Below, piece by piece: positions 16,596 to 25,365 of a stretch of 62,436 nucleotides of DNA (position 1 is its first letter; each line of letters starts with the position of its first letter). The position numbers were made by a program, and so were the translations under genes. This stretch comes from Faecalicatena contorta (lineage in GTDB: Bacteria; Bacillota; Clostridia; Lachnospirales; Lachnospiraceae). Under the pieces are notes generated by a model. That model did not search any database. It was not told the DNA's origin and worked only from the letters and a program-made list of their open reading frames with translations. The stretch lies in assembly GCF_003149105.1 (NCBI RefSeq), contig NZ_QGDS01000019.1, forward strand, positions 1-62,436, given 5' to 3'.

Positions 16596-17103
16596 AGACC
16601 TCTTTTACGAGCACTTTTACTATCTCAGCCATATACATTGTGTGGTAGTCTTGATCAGGATACCACTTTGTATCATTCTCAGGGACATCAAAATGTTCCT
16701 GAGCCATCGCCTGATGATATTGTTTTTTGCAGACCAGTATCATGCTGGCTTCTTCAAAGGCTGTTGTACCGTCTACATAATAAGGCGTCAGGCCCGCCTC
16801 TGCTTCTTTGTCGCAGTCACGTCCGGATTTGCTGCCGCAGATGCCTAATGCCTTTTTATACTTCTCATCATAAAATGACAATGTGAATGTGTCATTGGCA
16901 TCTACAAACTCTTTCGTGTATCTCTGGGGACGTATATAAACGCTTACCACGTTTTTTCCCCACATCACGCCTACGCCGCCCCAGCTTGCGGTCATTGTGT
17001 TATGTTTCTTTTCATCTCCTGCCGTAACAAGCATCCATTCTTTACCTATTTTTGTAAATGGATTGAACTGCATTTCTTCTGCGGATATTTCTTTGAATCC
17101 CAT
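16594..17103 (-). CDS. Flavin reductase-like (flavoredoxin-type) protein
   Basis: The 169 residues match the FMN-binding split-barrel flavin reductase family: NTMTASWGGVGVMWGKN (about 35-51), VSVYIRPQRYTKEFV and FTLSFYDEKYKKALGICG. Such proteins bind FMN and move electrons between reduced pyridine nucleotide or other donors and flavin. The physiological partner is not evident. It is a single gene between convergent GH13 and tyrS. The start has AGGAGG in TTTAGAAATG context. Confidence 0.82.
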   Translation of the reverse strand: MGFKEISAEEMQFNPFTKIGKEWMLVTAGDEKKHNTMTASWGGVGVMWGKNVVSVYIRPQRYTKEFVDANDTFTLSFYDEKYKKALGICGSKSGRDCDKEAEAGLTPYYVDGTTAFEEASMILVCKKQYHQAMAQEHFDVPENDTKWYPDQDYHTMYMAEIVKVLVKEV

Positions 17104-17151
17104 TTCTAAAACCTCCTGTCCTTTATTGTTTTTGGTTACAACGGGTACCGG

Positions 17152-18384
17152 CTATTTTAGCACTACTTTACGGAAACTTTTCTTGCCTTTTTTCAGTACC
17201 AGGCCATCTCCGTCAAATGCATTTTCTGCAAGTACTCCATGGATATCAGTGATTTTTTCTCCGTCTGCGGAAACTCCGCCCTGCTCTACCGCACGTCTTG
17301 CCTCTGATTTGGAAGGTACAAGACCGCTCTTCAAGAGAAGGGTTAGAATATCGATTGTACCATCTGTAAAATCTTCAGCCGTGAGTTCCGCAGTGGGCAT
17401 GTCAGCTGCATTTCCCTGACTGAACAGTGCCTTTGCGCTTGCCTGAGCTTTTTCTGCCTCCTCTTCACTGTGAACCATTTTTGTCAGTTCATACGCCAGT
17501 ATTTCTTTTGCTTTATTTAACTGACTTCCTTCCCAGGAATCCATAGCATTTATTTCTTCTATAGGCAGGAATGTCAGCATACGGATACATTTCAACACAT
17601 CTGCATCTGCAATATTCCGCCAATACTGGTAGAAATCAAAGGGTGAGGTTTTGTTTGGATCAAGCCATACAGCACCGGACTGGGTTTTTCCCATCTTATT
17701 TCCTTCGGAATTCAGGAGCAGAGTGATCGTCATGGCGCTTGCATCTTTTCCTAACTTTCTGCGGATCAGCTCGGTTCCCGCCAGCATGTTCGCCCACTGG
17801 TCATCCCCGCCAAATTGCAGGCTGCAGTCATATCTTTGGTATAATGCATAGAAATCATATGCCTGCATAATCATGTAGTTGAATTCCAGGAACGTCAATC
17901 CCTTCTCCATTCTCTGCTTGTAACATTCTGCTGCAAGCATGCGGTTTACACTAAAATGAGGGCCAACCTCACGGAGTACATCAATATAATTTAAATCCAT
18001 CAGCCAGTCAGCATTATTTACCATAAGTGCCTTGTCATCAGAAAAATCTATGAACTTACTCATCTGCTCTTTGAACCTGTCACAGTTGTACTGAATCGTC
18101 TCCGGTGTCATCATCTGACGCAGATCGGAACGCCCCGACGGGTCTCCAATCATACCCGTACCCCCGCCTAACAAGGCTATGGGCTTATTTCCTGCCATCT
18201 GCAAACGTTTCATCAGGCAAAGTGCCATAAAATGTCCTACGTGAAGACTGTCTGCCGTAGGGTCAAAACCAATATAGAACGTAGCCTTTCCGTTGTTAAT
18301 CAAATCCTTAATCAAATCTTCATCTGTTACCTGGGCAATCAAACCTCTTGCCTGTAATTCTTCATACAGTGTCATTTCTTTCAT
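17152..18384 (-). CDS. tyrS: Tyrosyl-tRNA synthetase
   Basis: This cytoplasmic class I synthetase charges tRNA-Tyr. The 410 residues show GFDPTADSLHVGHF (HIGH-type, about 38-51), GGGTGMIGDPSGR, QFGGDDQWANM and the KMSKS-type KMGKT near residue 231, followed by a C-terminal S4 RNA-binding domain from about 345. Length is typical of TyrS. Expression is controlled by a T-box leader upstream, and a structured repeat lies between the T-box terminator and the start codon. Confidence 0.97.
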   Translation of the reverse strand: MKEMTLYEELQARGLIAQVTDEDLIKDLINNGKATFYIGFDPTADSLHVGHFMALCLMKRLQMAGNKPIALLGGGTGMIGDPSGRSDLRQMMTPETIQYNCDRFKEQMSKFIDFSDDKALMVNNADWLMDLNYIDVLREVGPHFSVNRMLAAECYKQRMEKGLTFLEFNYMIMQAYDFYALYQRYDCSLQFGGDDQWANMLAGTELIRRKLGKDASAMTITLLLNSEGNKMGKTQSGAVWLDPNKTSPFDFYQYWRNIADADVLKCIRMLTFLPIEEINAMDSWEGSQLNKAKEILAYELTKMVHSEEEAEKAQASAKALFSQGNAADMPTAELTAEDFTDGTIDILTLLLKSGLVPSKSEARRAVEQGGVSADGEKITDIHGVLAENAFDGDGLVLKKGKKSFRKVVLK

Positions 18385-18414
18385 CCTCTCTCTAACTAGT
18401 AGTCGTATCTGAAA

Positions 18415-18542
18415 AAGAGTTTGCTTCGCAAACTCTTGCGCTGGAGCGCGGTCGCTTTAGCGGCCATTTTTCCTTATACGCGCAGTGCGCATCCCCCGGT
18501 AGGGTTGTCATGTAGCAGGAAACGTAGTTTCCTCCCACATAA
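18415..18542 (+). repeat. Terminator-docked structured repeat, copy A
   Basis: This copy is read on the plus strand. A hairpin AAGAGTTTGC/GCAAACTCTT is followed by GCGCTGG, then GGTCGCTTTAGCGGCC, CTTATAC, CAGTGCGCATC and a final hairpin around GGAAAC/GTTTCC. The same order of blocks occurs at 44137-44264 (plus strand) and at 48896-48774 (minus strand). The final-hairpin end abuts the poly-A (T-tract on the minus strand) of the tyrS T-box terminator. It would therefore be part of the read-through tyrS mRNA. Confidence 0.8.
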
Positions 18543-18543
18543 C

Positions 18544-18835
18544 AAAAAGAGCCTTCCATCCAAAAGGACGAGGGCTCATAAACTCGTGGTACCACCTTTA
18601 TTCACAGGCAACTCGCATTGTCTGTCTCATTGAGTACATCTCGCCGTCAAATCAGTATATGCTGATTTCTCCTGCTTAATCACTCAGTACAGTAACGTGT
18701 ACCATTCCGTCACAGCCTACTTGTGTTTCCAGCCCGGTATGCCGGGAATAAAACCACGTTGGGTGCGAAGCTCCGAGATGTATTCATAACCGGTTGTATC
18801 ATGCGCCTCTCATCAGCCGGCAGCTTTCTGTTTTC
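18544..18835 (-). promoter_or_regulatory. Tyrosine T-box riboswitch of tyrS
   Basis: The minus strand carries the T-box core AAGGTGGTACCACGAG (18583-18598), followed by a terminator stem GAGCC...GGCTC (18549-18577) and five T. Upstream lies a long Stem I with TAC at 18780-18782 inside GAATACATC, a plausible tyrosine specifier. Uncharged tRNA-Tyr would stabilise the antiterminator and allow tyrS transcription. The 5' boundary is approximate. Confidence 0.92.
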
Positions 18836-18885
18836 TCCAAATCAGTTACTACTTGTTCTCTTCATTGCTTTTTATATTTTTTGTA

Positions 18886-18914
18886 ATCTTATCCTATTCC
18901 AAAACATTTGTCAA
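18886..18914 (-). promoter_or_regulatory. Promoter of the tyrS leader
   Basis: On the minus strand TTGACA (18909-18914), a 17-base spacer and TAAGAT (18886-18891) lie about 50 bases before the T-box leader and just after the nagB stop codon. This gives tyrS its own transcription unit. Confidence 0.8.
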
Positions 18915-18917
18915 GGC

Positions 18918-19649
18918 TTATCCCCGTACTTTAGATAATGCTGCCGCATCTGCCACTACAATCACATCAGAATGCATCTGCAAGATGGATGCCGGAACCT
19001 CAGGTGTTACATCCCCAAATAATGCCTTTTTAACGATTTCTGCCTTTTCTTCGCCGCTTATCACCACTAGAATCCTTCTTGCCTGCATGATGGTCTTAAT
19101 TCCCATCGTGTATGCCTGTCTCGGCACCTCATCTGCGGAAGCGAAGAAGCGCTTATTTGCTTCAATCGTACTCTCTGTCAAATCTACACAGTGTGTCTCT
19201 TTATGGAAAGTGCCTGACGGCTCATTAAATCCGATATGTCCATTATGTCCAAGTCCAAGAAGCTGTAAGTCAATTCCGCCCATAGATGCAATCAGTTCTT
19301 CATACCTCTTACATTCTTTGTCTGAGTCCGCCTCCATGCCGTTTGGTAAGTAAGTATGTGCCTTATCAATATTCACACGGTCAAATAAGTATTTGTGCAT
19401 GAAATAATAATAGCTTTGGTCATTGTCTCTGTCCAATCCTTTGTATTCATCCAGATTCACTGTAGAAACTCCTGAAAAATCCAATTCTCCTGCTTTACAT
19501 TTTTCCGTCAGCCTGTCATAGGTTCCGATTGGAGTAGAGCCGGTTGCCAGTCCTAAAACACATTCGGGTTTCAAAATAACCTGGGCTGCGATAATGTCTG
19601 CCGCTTTCTTACTCAGATCTTCATAATCTTTCGCTTCTATAATCCTCAT
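18918..19649 (-). CDS. nagB: Glucosamine-6-phosphate deaminase
   Basis: NagB converts glucosamine-6-phosphate to fructose-6-phosphate and ammonia, feeding amino sugars into glycolysis. The 243 residues have GLATGSTPIGTY (about 33-44), VNLDEYKGL, the active-site GIDLQLLGLGHNGHIGFNEP and the KTIMQARRI segment. Length is normal. No nagA or amino-sugar transporter is adjacent. The gene stands between truA (80 bases upstream) and the tyrS promoter. Confidence 0.96.
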   Translation of the reverse strand: MRIIEAKDYEDLSKKAADIIAAQVILKPECVLGLATGSTPIGTYDRLTEKCKAGELDFSGVSTVNLDEYKGLDRDNDQSYYYFMHKYLFDRVNIDKAHTYLPNGMEADSDKECKRYEELIASMGGIDLQLLGLGHNGHIGFNEPSGTFHKETHCVDLTESTIEANKRFFASADEVPRQAYTMGIKTIMQARRILVVISGEEKAEIVKKALFGDVTPEVPASILQMHSDVIVVADAAALSKVRG

Positions 19650-19729
19650 AGTTTCTTCCTCCGCAATTGCATGTTATTTTTTATTGCTCATTTCATTATA
19701 TACTGGCATGAACCCCCTGCACAAGCCAG

Positions 19730-20470
19730 TTATTGATTATATTCAATCCCAACTAACATCAGACCATGAGGCGGCGCTGTGACTCCGGCAGCCTGCCTGT
19801 CCTGGGCCTCTAAAATATCTTTCACCTGTCCCGGGGTATAGAAGCCCCGGCCCACTCTCAAAAGTGTACCTACGATAATCCGCACCATGTTATAAAGGAA
19901 CCCATTTCCAGTAATCCGGATTGTGATCTCATCTCCCCTTTTATCTATATCCACACTATAAACTATACGTACTGTATCTTCCACATTCGTGCGTACATTG
20001 CAGAAGCTGGCAAAGTCATGTTCTCCTGCAAGATAGCCTGCTGCCTCTTTCATTTTCTCTAAATCCAGCTTATAAGAAACAAAGTACCGCGTAAGCCTCC
20101 TCGTTGGATCAGGAATCTCAGCATTCAAAATATGATATTCATAGGTTTTCACCGAATTACAGTATCTGGGGTGCCAGTTCAAAGGAACCTCCTCTGATTT
20201 CACAACCACAATATCCTCAGGCAGACGCTGATTCAGTGCATGAGACAGACGCCCAGGAGGAATTGTGGTATCCGAATCGAATACGGCCACATTCCCCAAT
20301 GCATGCACACCGGAATCTGTGCGGCTGGCTCCGATTACCCGAATGTCGCTTCCAGTAAGCTTGGACAATTTTTTATTCAAAACTTCTTCTATCGTAATAC
20401 CATTGGGCTGAATCTGCCATCCGCAGTAGTTCGTCCCATCATAGGCTACTGTAAGTTTAAAACGCTTCAT
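19730..20470 (-). CDS. truA: tRNA pseudouridine(38-40) synthase TruA
   Basis: TruA isomerises uridines 38, 39 and 40 in the anticodon arm of tRNA. The 246 residues show YDGTNYCGWQ (9-18), the catalytic ASRTDSGVHA with Asp near residue 52, and GNGFLYNMVRIIVGTLL at about 193-209. It is nine bases after ecfT, a common order in Firmicutes (ecfA1, ecfA2, ecfT, truA). Confidence 0.96.
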   Translation of the reverse strand: MKRFKLTVAYDGTNYCGWQIQPNGITIEEVLNKKLSKLTGSDIRVIGASRTDSGVHALGNVAVFDSDTTIPPGRLSHALNQRLPEDIVVVKSEEVPLNWHPRYCNSVKTYEYHILNAEIPDPTRRLTRYFVSYKLDLEKMKEAAGYLAGEHDFASFCNVRTNVEDTVRIVYSVDIDKRGDEITIRITGNGFLYNMVRIIVGTLLRVGRGFYTPGQVKDILEAQDRQAAGVTAPPHGLMLVGIEYNQ

Positions 20471-20479
20471 AATTCCCCT

Positions 20480-21304
20480 CTAAAAAATCCATATATGAAA
20501 AGATACAAACCGCCCTATAAAAAATACAAGCAGTACATAAACCACATTTATCATATATGCCAGATAATCTCTTGTTTTATACACCAGGGGCTTCATTTTT
20601 GTCCGGCCTTCTCCTCCGTGGTAACAGCGGGATTCCATAGCCATTGCCAGGTCATTGGCTCTGCGGAATGCAGATACAAACAGGGGAACAAGTATGGGGA
20701 TCATTGCTTTTGCCCTCTGTATGATATTGCCGCTCTCCAAATCCGCCCCGCGGGCTATCTGAGCCTTCATAATTTTATCCGTTTCCTCCAGCAGAATCGG
20801 GATGAACCGCAGTGCAATGGACATCATCATTGCCACTTCATGTACCGGAACCTTAATTTTGTTCAAAGGATGAAGTACACTTTCGATACCATCTGTCAGT
20901 GAATTCGGAGTAGTTGTAAAGGTCATAATAGAAGAACCCATAATCAGATATATCAGGCGGATTGCAGTATATACAGTTGTCTCAAGCCCTTTATCCGTAA
21001 TACGGAATATCCAAAAATGAACCAGCTCCTGCCCCTCTCTTGTCAAAAACAGCGTAAACAGTACTGTAATGAGAAGAAGCATAATAATAGGCTTCAATCC
21101 TTTCAGGATAAATCCCAGTGGTACCCTGCTCATATATATAACCAGCCCCAAAAATACCGTTGCAGCACCGTAACCAAGTATACTTCTCTGGATAAAAAGA
21201 GAGACAAGAAATAAAAGAGTACAGATAATCTTCACTCTGGGGTCCAGTCTGTGAATCACACTTTTCGCCGGATAATACTGTCCGATGGTAATATCTCTAA
21301 TCAT
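20480..21304 (-). CDS. ecfT: ECF transporter transmembrane component EcfT
   Basis: EcfT is the scaffold membrane subunit that couples the two ATPases to interchangeable vitamin-binding S components. The 274 residues have five or so hydrophobic segments (about 25-80, 105-125, 150-165, 245-265) and the coupling helices with ARG-type motifs, QIARGADLES near 185 and ESRCYHGGEGRT near 222. The second motif reads SRC rather than ARG. The start overlaps ecfA2 by 8 bases. S components are not in the window. Confidence 0.93.
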   Translation of the reverse strand: MIRDITIGQYYPAKSVIHRLDPRVKIICTLLFLVSLFIQRSILGYGAATVFLGLVIYMSRVPLGFILKGLKPIIMLLLITVLFTLFLTREGQELVHFWIFRITDKGLETTVYTAIRLIYLIMGSSIMTFTTTPNSLTDGIESVLHPLNKIKVPVHEVAMMMSIALRFIPILLEETDKIMKAQIARGADLESGNIIQRAKAMIPILVPLFVSAFRRANDLAMAMESRCYHGGEGRTKMKPLVYKTRDYLAYMINVVYVLLVFFIGRFVSFHIWIF

Positions 21305-22145
21305 GGAAACTCCTTATAATCTCTTTTGCGGCTTCTTCAACTGTGGTTGCATCTGTGTGCACATTCATCCCCCGTGCCTTTAACGCATGCATAATATATG
21401 TCACCTGGGGGGCTGCAAGCCCTACTTCCTCCAGTTCCCTATAGTGGGCAAAGACCTCCTTAGGGCGACCGTCAAACATCTTTTCTCCGCGGTTCATCAC
21501 AATGATTCTGTCCACATGTCTGGCAATGTCTTCCATGCTATGTGACACTAAGATAACTGTCATATTCGTACTTTTATGGAGATGTTCTACCTGATTCAGT
21601 ATCTCGTCCCTGCCTTTTGGGTCCAGCCCCGCTGTCGGTTCATCCAATACAAGCACGCCCGGACGCATAGCCAGTACTCCTGCAATAGCGGCACGCCGTT
21701 TCTGCCCCCCTGATAATTCAAACGGAGACTGCTGGTAGTACTTTTCAGGAAATCCAACCAAATCCAAAGCTTCTTTTGCTCTTCTTTCACACTCTTCCTG
21801 AGAAAGCCCTTGATTTTTAGGACCGAAACATACATCACTCAATACATCTGCTTCAAAAAGCTGGTGCTCCGGATACTGAAAAACCAGTCCTACCTGACTG
21901 CGCAGCTCCTTCATGCTGTATCCTTCTTCATATATATTTTCCCCATTGTAGTACAGCGCTCCTGCTGTGGCTTTTATTAACCCATTAAAATGCTGTATTA
22001 ATGTGGACTTGCCGGAGCCCGTATGACCAATAATTCCCACAAATTCCCCCTGGGATATTTCCAGGCTGATATTTTTAAGAGCCTGCTTCTCATAGACCGT
22101 TCCCGGACTGTATATATAATTTAGGTGTTCCAGTTTAATTGACAT
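21297..22145 (-). CDS. ecfA2: ECF transporter ATPase EcfA2
   Basis: This is the second ATPase of the energy-coupling factor vitamin transporter. The 282 residues show Walker [10 protein letters not shown] (about 40-48), the Q-loop [10 protein letters not shown], signature LSGGQKRR and Walker [13 protein letters not shown]. The Q-loop sequence QYPEHQLF is typical of EcfA2. It overlaps ecfA1 by 25 bases and ecfT by 8, so the three are translated as one set. Confidence 0.93.
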   Translation of the reverse strand: MSIKLEHLNYIYSPGTVYEKQALKNISLEISQGEFVGIIGHTGSGKSTLIQHFNGLIKATAGALYYNGENIYEEGYSMKELRSQVGLVFQYPEHQLFEADVLSDVCFGPKNQGLSQEECERRAKEALDLVGFPEKYYQQSPFELSGGQKRRAAIAGVLAMRPGVLVLDEPTAGLDPKGRDEILNQVEHLHKSTNMTVILVSHSMEDIARHVDRIIVMNRGEKMFDGRPKEVFAHYRELEEVGLAAPQVTYIMHALKARGMNVHTDATTVEEAAKEIIRSFHD

Positions 22146-22981
22146 AATGCCTCCACCAACTCCTCTGTTTTCAAAATCCCACTGGGAAGCTGCAATCCGC
22201 TTTTCCTTAGTTCTTCTGCCAGCATAGTCACCTGAGGCACATCCAGCCTGTAGCGTTTTAGTTCCTCCACCCTGCTGAATATCTCCCTTGGATTTCCATG
22301 CATCACAATATGTCCATTATCCATCACATACACATGGTCTGCATCAATGACTTCTTCCATGTAATGTGTAATCAGGATTACCGTTACTTTCTTTCGCCTG
22401 CGCAGCTCCTGCACGGTCCTTATAACTTCTTTCCGTCCATTCGGATCCAGCATTGCCGTAGGCTCATCCAATACGATGCACTTAGGTTGCATAGCAAGAA
22501 CACCGGCAATCGCAACCCTCTGCTTCTGGCCTCCTGAAAGCTTATTGGGAGAATTAGAGCGATATTCCAACATACCCACAGACTTCAGGCTATCTTCCAC
22601 CCGTTTCCATATTTCATCAGTGGGAACCCCCAGATTCTCGGGTCCAAATCCCACATCTTCTTCCACTACAGTCCCTATAATCTGATTATCCGGATTCTGG
22701 AACACCATCCCCGCAGACTGACGGACATTCCAAAGCTCCAAAGGATCTTTTGTATCCCGGCCGTCCACCCACATTGTCCCTCCTGATGGAACCAGGATTG
22801 CATTCATGTGTTTGGCGAGGGTGGATTTCCCGGAACCGTTATGCCCCAGTATCGCAACAAAGTCACCTTCAGAAATGTCGATATCCACACCGTCAATTGC
22901 CCGGTTCATACCAATTACATTTCCCTCTTCGTCCCGTTTCTCATATTCAAAAATCAGTTTTTCGGATTGCACCATTTTCAT
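22121..22981 (-). CDS. ecfA1: ECF transporter ATPase EcfA1
   Basis: This is the first ATPase of the ECF module. The 286 residues have Walker [10 protein letters not shown] (about 46-54), Q-loop [11 protein letters not shown] typical of EcfA1, signature LSGGQKQR and Walker [13 protein letters not shown]. It leads the ecfA1-ecfA2-ecfT-truA run. It would pair with EcfA2 to energise shared vitamin S components. Confidence 0.93.
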   Translation of the reverse strand: MKMVQSEKLIFEYEKRDEEGNVIGMNRAIDGVDIDISEGDFVAILGHNGSGKSTLAKHMNAILVPSGGTMWVDGRDTKDPLELWNVRQSAGMVFQNPDNQIIGTVVEEDVGFGPENLGVPTDEIWKRVEDSLKSVGMLEYRSNSPNKLSGGQKQRVAIAGVLAMQPKCIVLDEPTAMLDPNGRKEVIRTVQELRRRKKVTVILITHYMEEVIDADHVYVMDNGHIVMHGNPREIFSRVEELKRYRLDVPQVTMLAEELRKSGLQLPSGILKTEELVEALCQLNWNT

Positions 22982-23021
22982 ACGGCAATGCCTCCATCTG
23001 TTATATTTAAGTAAAGTAGTC

Positions 23022-23945
23022 TTATTTACGGCTGTTTACCATAATAATTCCTGTGCTTACCAGCAGCAGTGCAGACAGGCTCCTCAGCGATAAAATCTGC
23101 TCTCCCAGAATTATTGCCGAAAATACCGTGCCAAATATAGGAATTGTAAAACCATAAACCGCCACTTTTCCTACCAGATTGTATTTTAACAGTACTGTCC
23201 ATATACTAAATGCGGCAGCAGACAAAAGAGCCAGATATATCAGCAATAAGGTGGATTTCACGGTAAAGCTTCCCACATGCCCGCCCAGAAAAAGTCCAAT
23301 CACAATTAAAAAGACACTCCCTAACAAAATCTCATATGCAGTGATTGTCATCGGGCTTTCCTTGTCCGAAATCATCTTGAGTAAAACCGTACTGATTCCA
23401 TATACAGTGCTGCACAGGACAATCAGGCCTTCACCATTTAGAGAAAAGCCTGTTCCCCATGCACCCGGGACAAGATTAATCACAATAATGCCTGCAAGCC
23501 CAAGCCCGCAGCCAATTCCCTTCTTCCATGTCATTTTCTCAGATTTCAACATAAAGTGGGCGGCAACAATTGATATGAATGCATTAGAAGCATTAATAAT
23601 AGAGCCTTTTGTCCCTGTCGTATGAGCCAGGCCCACATAAAAACAAACGTATTGAACCGTTGTCTGCAGCAGTCCCTGGCGCAAAATGTATGGTATGGAG
23701 GAGGGTTTCATCACCAGGATTCTTTTTTCCAAAACGCAGCCTGCAATAAATGTTAAAACACCAGCAAGGAAAAACCGGTAACCAGCAAACAATATCTGGC
23801 TTCCGGTTCCTTCTATACCAAACCATTCGTATCCAATTTTTACACTCGGAAACGCACTTCCCCACAGCCCACAGCAAATAAGTGCCAAAAGGCAGACAAC
23901 TGCCGGATTTTGCAGTCTCTTTTCTATCCGTGGTTTCCGGTTCAT
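23022..23945 (-). CDS. EamA/DMT-family transporter
   Basis: This membrane protein of about 307 residues has ten hydrophobic segments arranged as two EamA repeats (about residues 17-155 and 165-305). The drug/metabolite transporter family moves small metabolites or amino acids outward; the substrate is not readable. I chose the ATG at 23945, one base past the cyclophilin stop codon, with GGAAAGAG as ribosome binding site inside the end of that gene. A longer frame would overlap the cyclophilin gene. It is probably co-transcribed with it. Confidence 0.87.
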   Translation of the reverse strand: MNRKPRIEKRLQNPAVVCLLALICCGLWGSAFPSVKIGYEWFGIEGTGSQILFAGYRFFLAGVLTFIAGCVLEKRILVMKPSSIPYILRQGLLQTTVQYVCFYVGLAHTTGTKGSIINASNAFISIVAAHFMLKSEKMTWKKGIGCGLGLAGIIVINLVPGAWGTGFSLNGEGLIVLCSTVYGISTVLLKMISDKESPMTITAYEILLGSVFLIVIGLFLGGHVGSFTVKSTLLLIYLALLSAAAFSIWTVLLKYNLVGKVAVYGFTIPIFGTVFSAIILGEQILSLRSLSALLLVSTGIIMVNSRK

Positions 23946-23946
23946 T

Positions 23947-24465
23947 TTATACTCTTTCCGGTTCTTCGTAATCTTCTCCAAAAGTATCCACAGTCACTTT
24001 CTTTAAAACCTGAGGTTCCAATGGCTTATCACTGTAATCTGTTGCCGTCTCCGCAATCTGATTTACGATATCCATACCCTCTGTAATCTTCCCAAATGCC
24101 GCATACGCCCCATCCAGATGAGGGGATTTCTTATGCATAATAAAAAACTGAGAACCAGCAGAATCCGGGTGCATGGAACGTGCCATAGAGAGAACTCCCT
24201 CATCATGAAGCAGGTTGTTCTCAAATCCGTTCTGAGAAAACTCCCCCTTCACCGTATATCCCGGGCCGCCCATACCTGTTCCATCGGGGCATCCTCCCTG
24301 AATCATAAAACCATTGATAACACGGTGGAACTTCAGTCCGTCATAAAAATTCTTATTTACAAGAGAGACAAAATTCTTCACAGTATTAGGTGCGATTTCC
24401 GGATATAACTCCGCTTTCATAATATTTCCATTTTCCATTTCAAACGTAACTATTGGATTAGCCAT
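23947..24465 (-). CDS. Cyclophilin-type peptidyl-prolyl isomerase
   Basis: The 172-residue cytoplasmic protein catalyses cis-trans isomerisation of proline bonds. Cyclophilin features are FHRVINGFMIQGGCPDGTGMGGPG (split around residue 54), SMARSMHPDSAGSQFFI with the active-site Gln and Phe, and FGKITEGMDIV. No signal peptide is present. Its last codons carry the ribosome binding site of the following EamA gene, suggesting coupled translation. Confidence 0.94.
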   Translation of the reverse strand: MANPIVTFEMENGNIMKAELYPEIAPNTVKNFVSLVNKNFYDGLKFHRVINGFMIQGGCPDGTGMGGPGYTVKGEFSQNGFENNLLHDEGVLSMARSMHPDSAGSQFFIMHKKSPHLDGAYAAFGKITEGMDIVNQIAETATDYSDKPLEPQVLKKVTVDTFGEDYEEPERV

Positions 24466-24529
24466 AATCGTAACTCCTCTTTTCTATAAAAATTCAATAC
24501 ATCCATTGTAGCGGATAATAGGCTGTTCG

Positions 24530-25138
24530 TCAATTATTCTGCTCCATAAGCTGAATTAATCCGCCTTTTTCTTCATACCCGGTTTCCCACAAATCTTTTA
24601 GTACAAATGTGCTTGCGCCTCCGTAGGTAGCCACTTTTATCAGGAAATCCTTTCCCCTTTCTTCATACCCAAAGCATAAAAACCAATGCCACACAAAGTC
24701 TTTATATTGGGGGTTTTTATGTTTTAACATGAGGTAGGGAACCGGGAATCCTCCGTCAATCTGTTTCTTAATTAAATCCATAGCTTCCGAAGCGGTATGT
24801 TCCCCGCTAAATCCTGTCATAGTAAGCCGCTTATCTCCTGTATCCTCCAGATATTTTGAAAATCCTTCTATAAACATGGATAACTTCTTTACCCCGCCTA
24901 CTCTGGGTTTGATGTACGGTTTCATTTTCATGGCAAACTGAATATATTCTTCCTTTGTCAAGTGTCCTTCGTTATAGGGATAAAGATGTCCCTGTCCCTG
25001 GCGCAGTGCAAAGTAAATACAGCAATCGCAGGCAGTAGCTGCCGCGCAGCCTCCGAAATGCATTACCACATTGCGGAACCAGTCCTGATTTCCACCCAGG
25101 GCTCCATCTATTGTAAAATAATTCAAAGTTTTCTTCAT
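24530..25138 (-). CDS. Papain/C39-like peptidase-fold protein, uncharacterised
   Basis: I do not recognise a named family. The 202 residues have a Gln at 18, then GGCAAATACDCC (about 29-40) with a candidate nucleophile Cys, and later FVWHWFLCFGYEE with a candidate catalytic His followed by ATYGG. Gln, Cys, then His before a glycine-rich strand is the layout of C39-type cysteine peptidases. There is no signal peptide, so it acts in the cytoplasm. Context is uninformative: cyclophilin downstream and a divergent sugar ATPase upstream. Confidence 0.62.
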   Translation of the reverse strand: MKKTLNYFTIDGALGGNQDWFRNVVMHFGGCAAATACDCCIYFALRQGQGHLYPYNEGHLTKEEYIQFAMKMKPYIKPRVGGVKKLSMFIEGFSKYLEDTGDKRLTMTGFSGEHTASEAMDLIKKQIDGGFPVPYLMLKHKNPQYKDFVWHWFLCFGYEERGKDFLIKVATYGGASTFVLKDLWETGYEEKGGLIQLMEQNN

Positions 25139-25283
25139 ATTTATTTAACCTCCATTGTGCCCGGCTGTATTTTAAAAGGCCGTTGTTTTAGTCTTCCTTT
25201 CTCCCTCATAAAATACACCTTAGTATAGCATACTTATGGTTGAAGTCTACACAATTATCTCTTTTTTTTGGTTACTCGTGATA

Positions 25284-25312
25284 TTGCTGCTTTTTTAAAT
25301 ATTTACTATACT
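25284..25312 (+). promoter_or_regulatory. Promoter of the sugar-ABC ATPase gene
   Basis: TTGCTG (25284-25289), a 17-base spacer and TATACT (25307-25312) precede the gene by about 55 bases. The -35 is weak and the -10 good. An AAGGAGG ribosome binding site follows at about 25351. Confidence 0.55.
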
Positions 25313-25365
25313 TGTTTCATAAGCACAGAGAAGAATAAAAAAATATTTTTAAGGAGGCTGTTTAA

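Noticed and set aside
18415..18542. Repeat copy A as an extension of the T-box structure
   Set aside because: The same sequence occurs at two sites without a T-box, and it lies beyond the T-box terminator.
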